From positions 1 to 56,989 of the forward strand of contig DAHUYZ010000008.1 of assembly GCA_027306855.1 (NCBI GenBank): a stretch of 56,989 nucleotides of DNA. Direction: 5' to 3'. A program made the translations under genes and the position numbers. Source of the stretch: Solirubrobacterales bacterium. Its GTDB lineage: Bacteria > Actinomycetota > Thermoleophilia > Solirubrobacterales > Solirubrobacteraceae. The notes beneath the pieces are model-generated. The model was not told the DNA's origin. It did not search any database and saw nothing but the letters and a program-made list of their open reading frames with translations. Positions 55,635 through 56,989 of the stretch are shown one piece after another (position 1 is the stretch's first letter; each line of letters begins with the position of its first letter).

Positions 55635-55715
55635 GCCGAGAGCGTAGCTCAGCCGGTAGAGCACCTCTTGGTAAGGAAGGGATCAGGAGATCGCCCTCCG
55701 GCCCCTTCAATCGTC
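55635..55715 (+). pseudogene. degenerate tRNA-Thr (GGT) remnant
   Basis: GCGTAGCTCAGCCGGTAGAG is a normal D-arm and CTTGGTAAGGAAG has the tRNA-Thr(GGT) anticodon loop with its 3' stem. The 5' anticodon stem (ACCTC) no longer pairs, and downstream the T-arm is corrupted (CCCCTTCAATCGTC) with no matching acceptor 3' strand. It looks like a decayed tRNA about 1.7 kb after tRNA-Tyr, a tRNA pair often seen together. Confidence 0.55.
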
Positions 55716-56001
55716 AAAGATCCGCTCCCTCACAGGGATTCTCAGCAGCACCGGCGCTCCGCCGCCGATGATTCCCCCGCCGCGCCGCGTGCCGCCAAAG
55801 GCCGGGCGCGCCCGCCTGGCACATGAGGCGGCACGCGCGGCAGGCGTGCAGGCCGCCTGAGCCGCGCCGGCGCCAGCCGCTGCCGCTGGCTGCGCTGGCC
55901 CCTGTAGGACAGCCGAAAATAAGTTGGGGGGAGAACGGGGTCTGCGCCCGACAGGCGACTAGGCAAGTACGCCCGTGAACCCGAACGGAAAGGACTCCAC
56001 C
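55716..56001. other. intergenic region, no supported gene
   Basis: GC-rich sequence between the tRNA remnant and the secreted-protein gene. Open frames here have no ribosome site and no recognisable protein. Several small GC-rich inverted repeats occur (for example GCCAGCGG-like around 55879-55895), none with a T-run. An AAGGA ribosome site at its end serves the next gene. Confidence 0.4.
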
Positions 56002-56838
56002 ATGAGAATCACACTCCCTGGCCGCTGCCCACGACTGGCTGGCGTGCCCAGAGCTCTCGCGCGCGCACTCGGCCTGCTGCTCGCCGCAGCCGCCGCGCAG
56101 CCCGCCATCGCGGCAGCCGACTCGCTGTCGCTGTCGATCAGCCCCGACCCGACCGCGAGCATCGCGAGCCAGATCAGCTGGTCTGCGAGCAGCGAAGGCC
56201 CGACGCTCGTCGTCATAGCAGCGAACAACCCCGGCGTGCCGTGCGCCAGCGAACCCAGCGGGGACACCGGCCAGACGATCACGCCGCAGCACGTCCTCGA
56301 AGGCGGCCACCTCGGGCAGTTCCAAGGCTCGATCGACTACACCCCGCCGGCCCCCGGCGCGTTCACGCTCTGCGGGTGGCTTGAGACACCGGCCGGCTTC
56401 CTGGAAACCGACGGAGGGCCGGTGACGGCGGCAGCATCGCTGCCGATCCAGGTGCGCTCGCCCCGCATCTCGCTGTCGCTGCGCACCCTGGGGCGCCCGC
56501 AGCCGGGCAGCCGCTTCACGCTGCAGCTTACCGCCACCACCGAGGCGGCCCGCCGGCTCGTCGTCGAGGGCCTACCGCTGACACGCCGGCGCTGCCCTGT
56601 CAACTACGCCGCCGAGGAACTCGTGCACATCATCGACCGCGTGCTCGACGGCGGCCCGTGGCTCATCCGCGCGAACATGATGCCGCTGCGCGCCGGCGAC
56701 TACATCTTCTGCGCGTGGGCTGACGCGTCCGGCGACGAAGGGCTTTACCCCGAAGCCCGTGCTTCGCTGGCCCTACGCTTGGGTGCCGCGACACGAGCGC
56801 ACCGGCCGCGGGGGCGCCGCGGCTTGGCGCGCTCCTAG
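56002..56838 (+). CDS. secreted protein of unknown function
   Basis: 278 aa from ATG 56002, with AAGGA 8 bases upstream. A signal peptide with hydrophobic core ALGLLLAAAAAQPAIAAA is followed by two beta-rich, Ig-like halves (SLSLSISPDPTASIASQISW; then RISLSLRTLGRPQPGSRFTL), each containing a pattern ending in FTLCGWLE or YIFCAWAD. Five Cys outside the signal peptide (including GVPCASE, LCGW, RRCPV and FCAW) could form disulfides. The C-terminus is Arg-rich (RAHRPRGRRGLARS). No family recognised. GTG 55975 would add an N-terminal MNPNGKDST. Confidence 0.7.
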   Translation: MRITLPGRCPRLAGVPRALARALGLLLAAAAAQPAIAAADSLSLSISPDPTASIASQISWSASSEGPTLVVIAANNPGVPCASEPSGDTGQTITPQHVLEGGHLGQFQGSIDYTPPAPGAFTLCGWLETPAGFLETDGGPVTAAASLPIQVRSPRISLSLRTLGRPQPGSRFTLQLTATTEAARRLVVEGLPLTRRRCPVNYAAEELVHIIDRVLDGGPWLIRANMMPLRAGDYIFCAWADASGDEGLYPEARASLALRLGAATRAHRPRGRRGLARS

Positions 56839-56989
56839 CCCGGATCGTGCAGTAACGGTCTGAACGCGACCTGGTTCGGTGTCTGGCGGGTGGGTGTGGG
56901 CGTCGTGAGTGCTGTTGGTGTGGCGGGCGGCGCCGGGAAGGGCACGCTGGGGTGTTCGGCGGCGTCTTTCGTGGAGTATCCGGGCAGCC
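56839..56989. other. window end, nothing supported
   Basis: GT-rich sequence. A minus-strand frame stays open from the window edge to a TAG at 56835-56837, but its Pro/Thr-rich translation is what non-coding GC-rich DNA commonly gives, so I do not call it a gene. Confidence 0.3.

Noticed and set aside
55714-56325. 203-codon minus-strand frame with Cys-rich stretch
   Set aside because: Overlaps the secreted-protein gene antisense, has no ribosome site and no recognisable domain.

Overview
The window is high-GC bacterial chromosome, almost entirely housekeeping. Three things suggest an actinobacterium, most plausibly class Thermoleophilia (Solirubrobacter/Conexibacter-like): the composition, the order of the ribosomal and RNA polymerase genes, and several accessory families (FadD15-type acyl-CoA ligase, LppP/LprE-type lipoprotein, LapA-type protein, DUF5661-type protein). 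That placement is an inference from gene content; there is no rRNA here to settle it.

Layout. 1-900: the 3' end of an IS66-family insertion sequence and a small helix-turn-helix-like gene. 979-7226: acyl-CoA ligase, small membrane protein, HisC-like aminotransferase, patatin phospholipase, and a divergent PBP4-type D-Ala-D-Ala carboxypeptidase. 7240-47071: one nearly continuous block on the minus strand, read from high to low coordinates: rpmG-secE-nusG-rplKA-rplJL-rpoBC, then a DMT-type transporter gene, rpsL-rpsG, an inserted MFS exporter gene, fusA-tuf, the whole S10-spc-alpha superoperon (rpsJ to rplQ with secY, adk, map, rpoA), and truA-surE-ligA. Many junctions in it are 1-4 base stop/start overlaps, so translational coupling is expected. 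47098-53864: polysaccharide deacetylase, FAH-family hydrolase, CAX-type cation antiporter, clpP, pgsA, MptA/FolE2-type GTP cyclohydrolase and a primary sigma factor. 53900-56989: tRNA-Tyr, a lipoprotein, two small proteins, a short inverted-repeat element, a tRNA-Thr remnant and a secreted protein of unknown function.

How it fits together. The block carries much of the gene-expression core: RNA polymerase alpha, beta and beta', the primary sigma factor, NusG, both GTPase elongation factors, about thirty ribosomal proteins, the SecY/SecE translocon subunits, Map and TruA. Departures from the textbook arrangement are the main points of interest: no infA between map and rpmJ; an exporter gene splitting the str operon; a frameshift near the 3' end of rplR; truA without a standard start codon; long low-complexity tails on S17, S3, L22, L10, S5, SecE, RpoB and RpoC; G-poor leaders before rpsJ and fusA; and an apparent promoter-hairpin-terminator leader before fusA. 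I found no CRISPR array, prophage, secondary-metabolite cluster or defence island. Nothing here clearly forms a wholly new multi-gene system.
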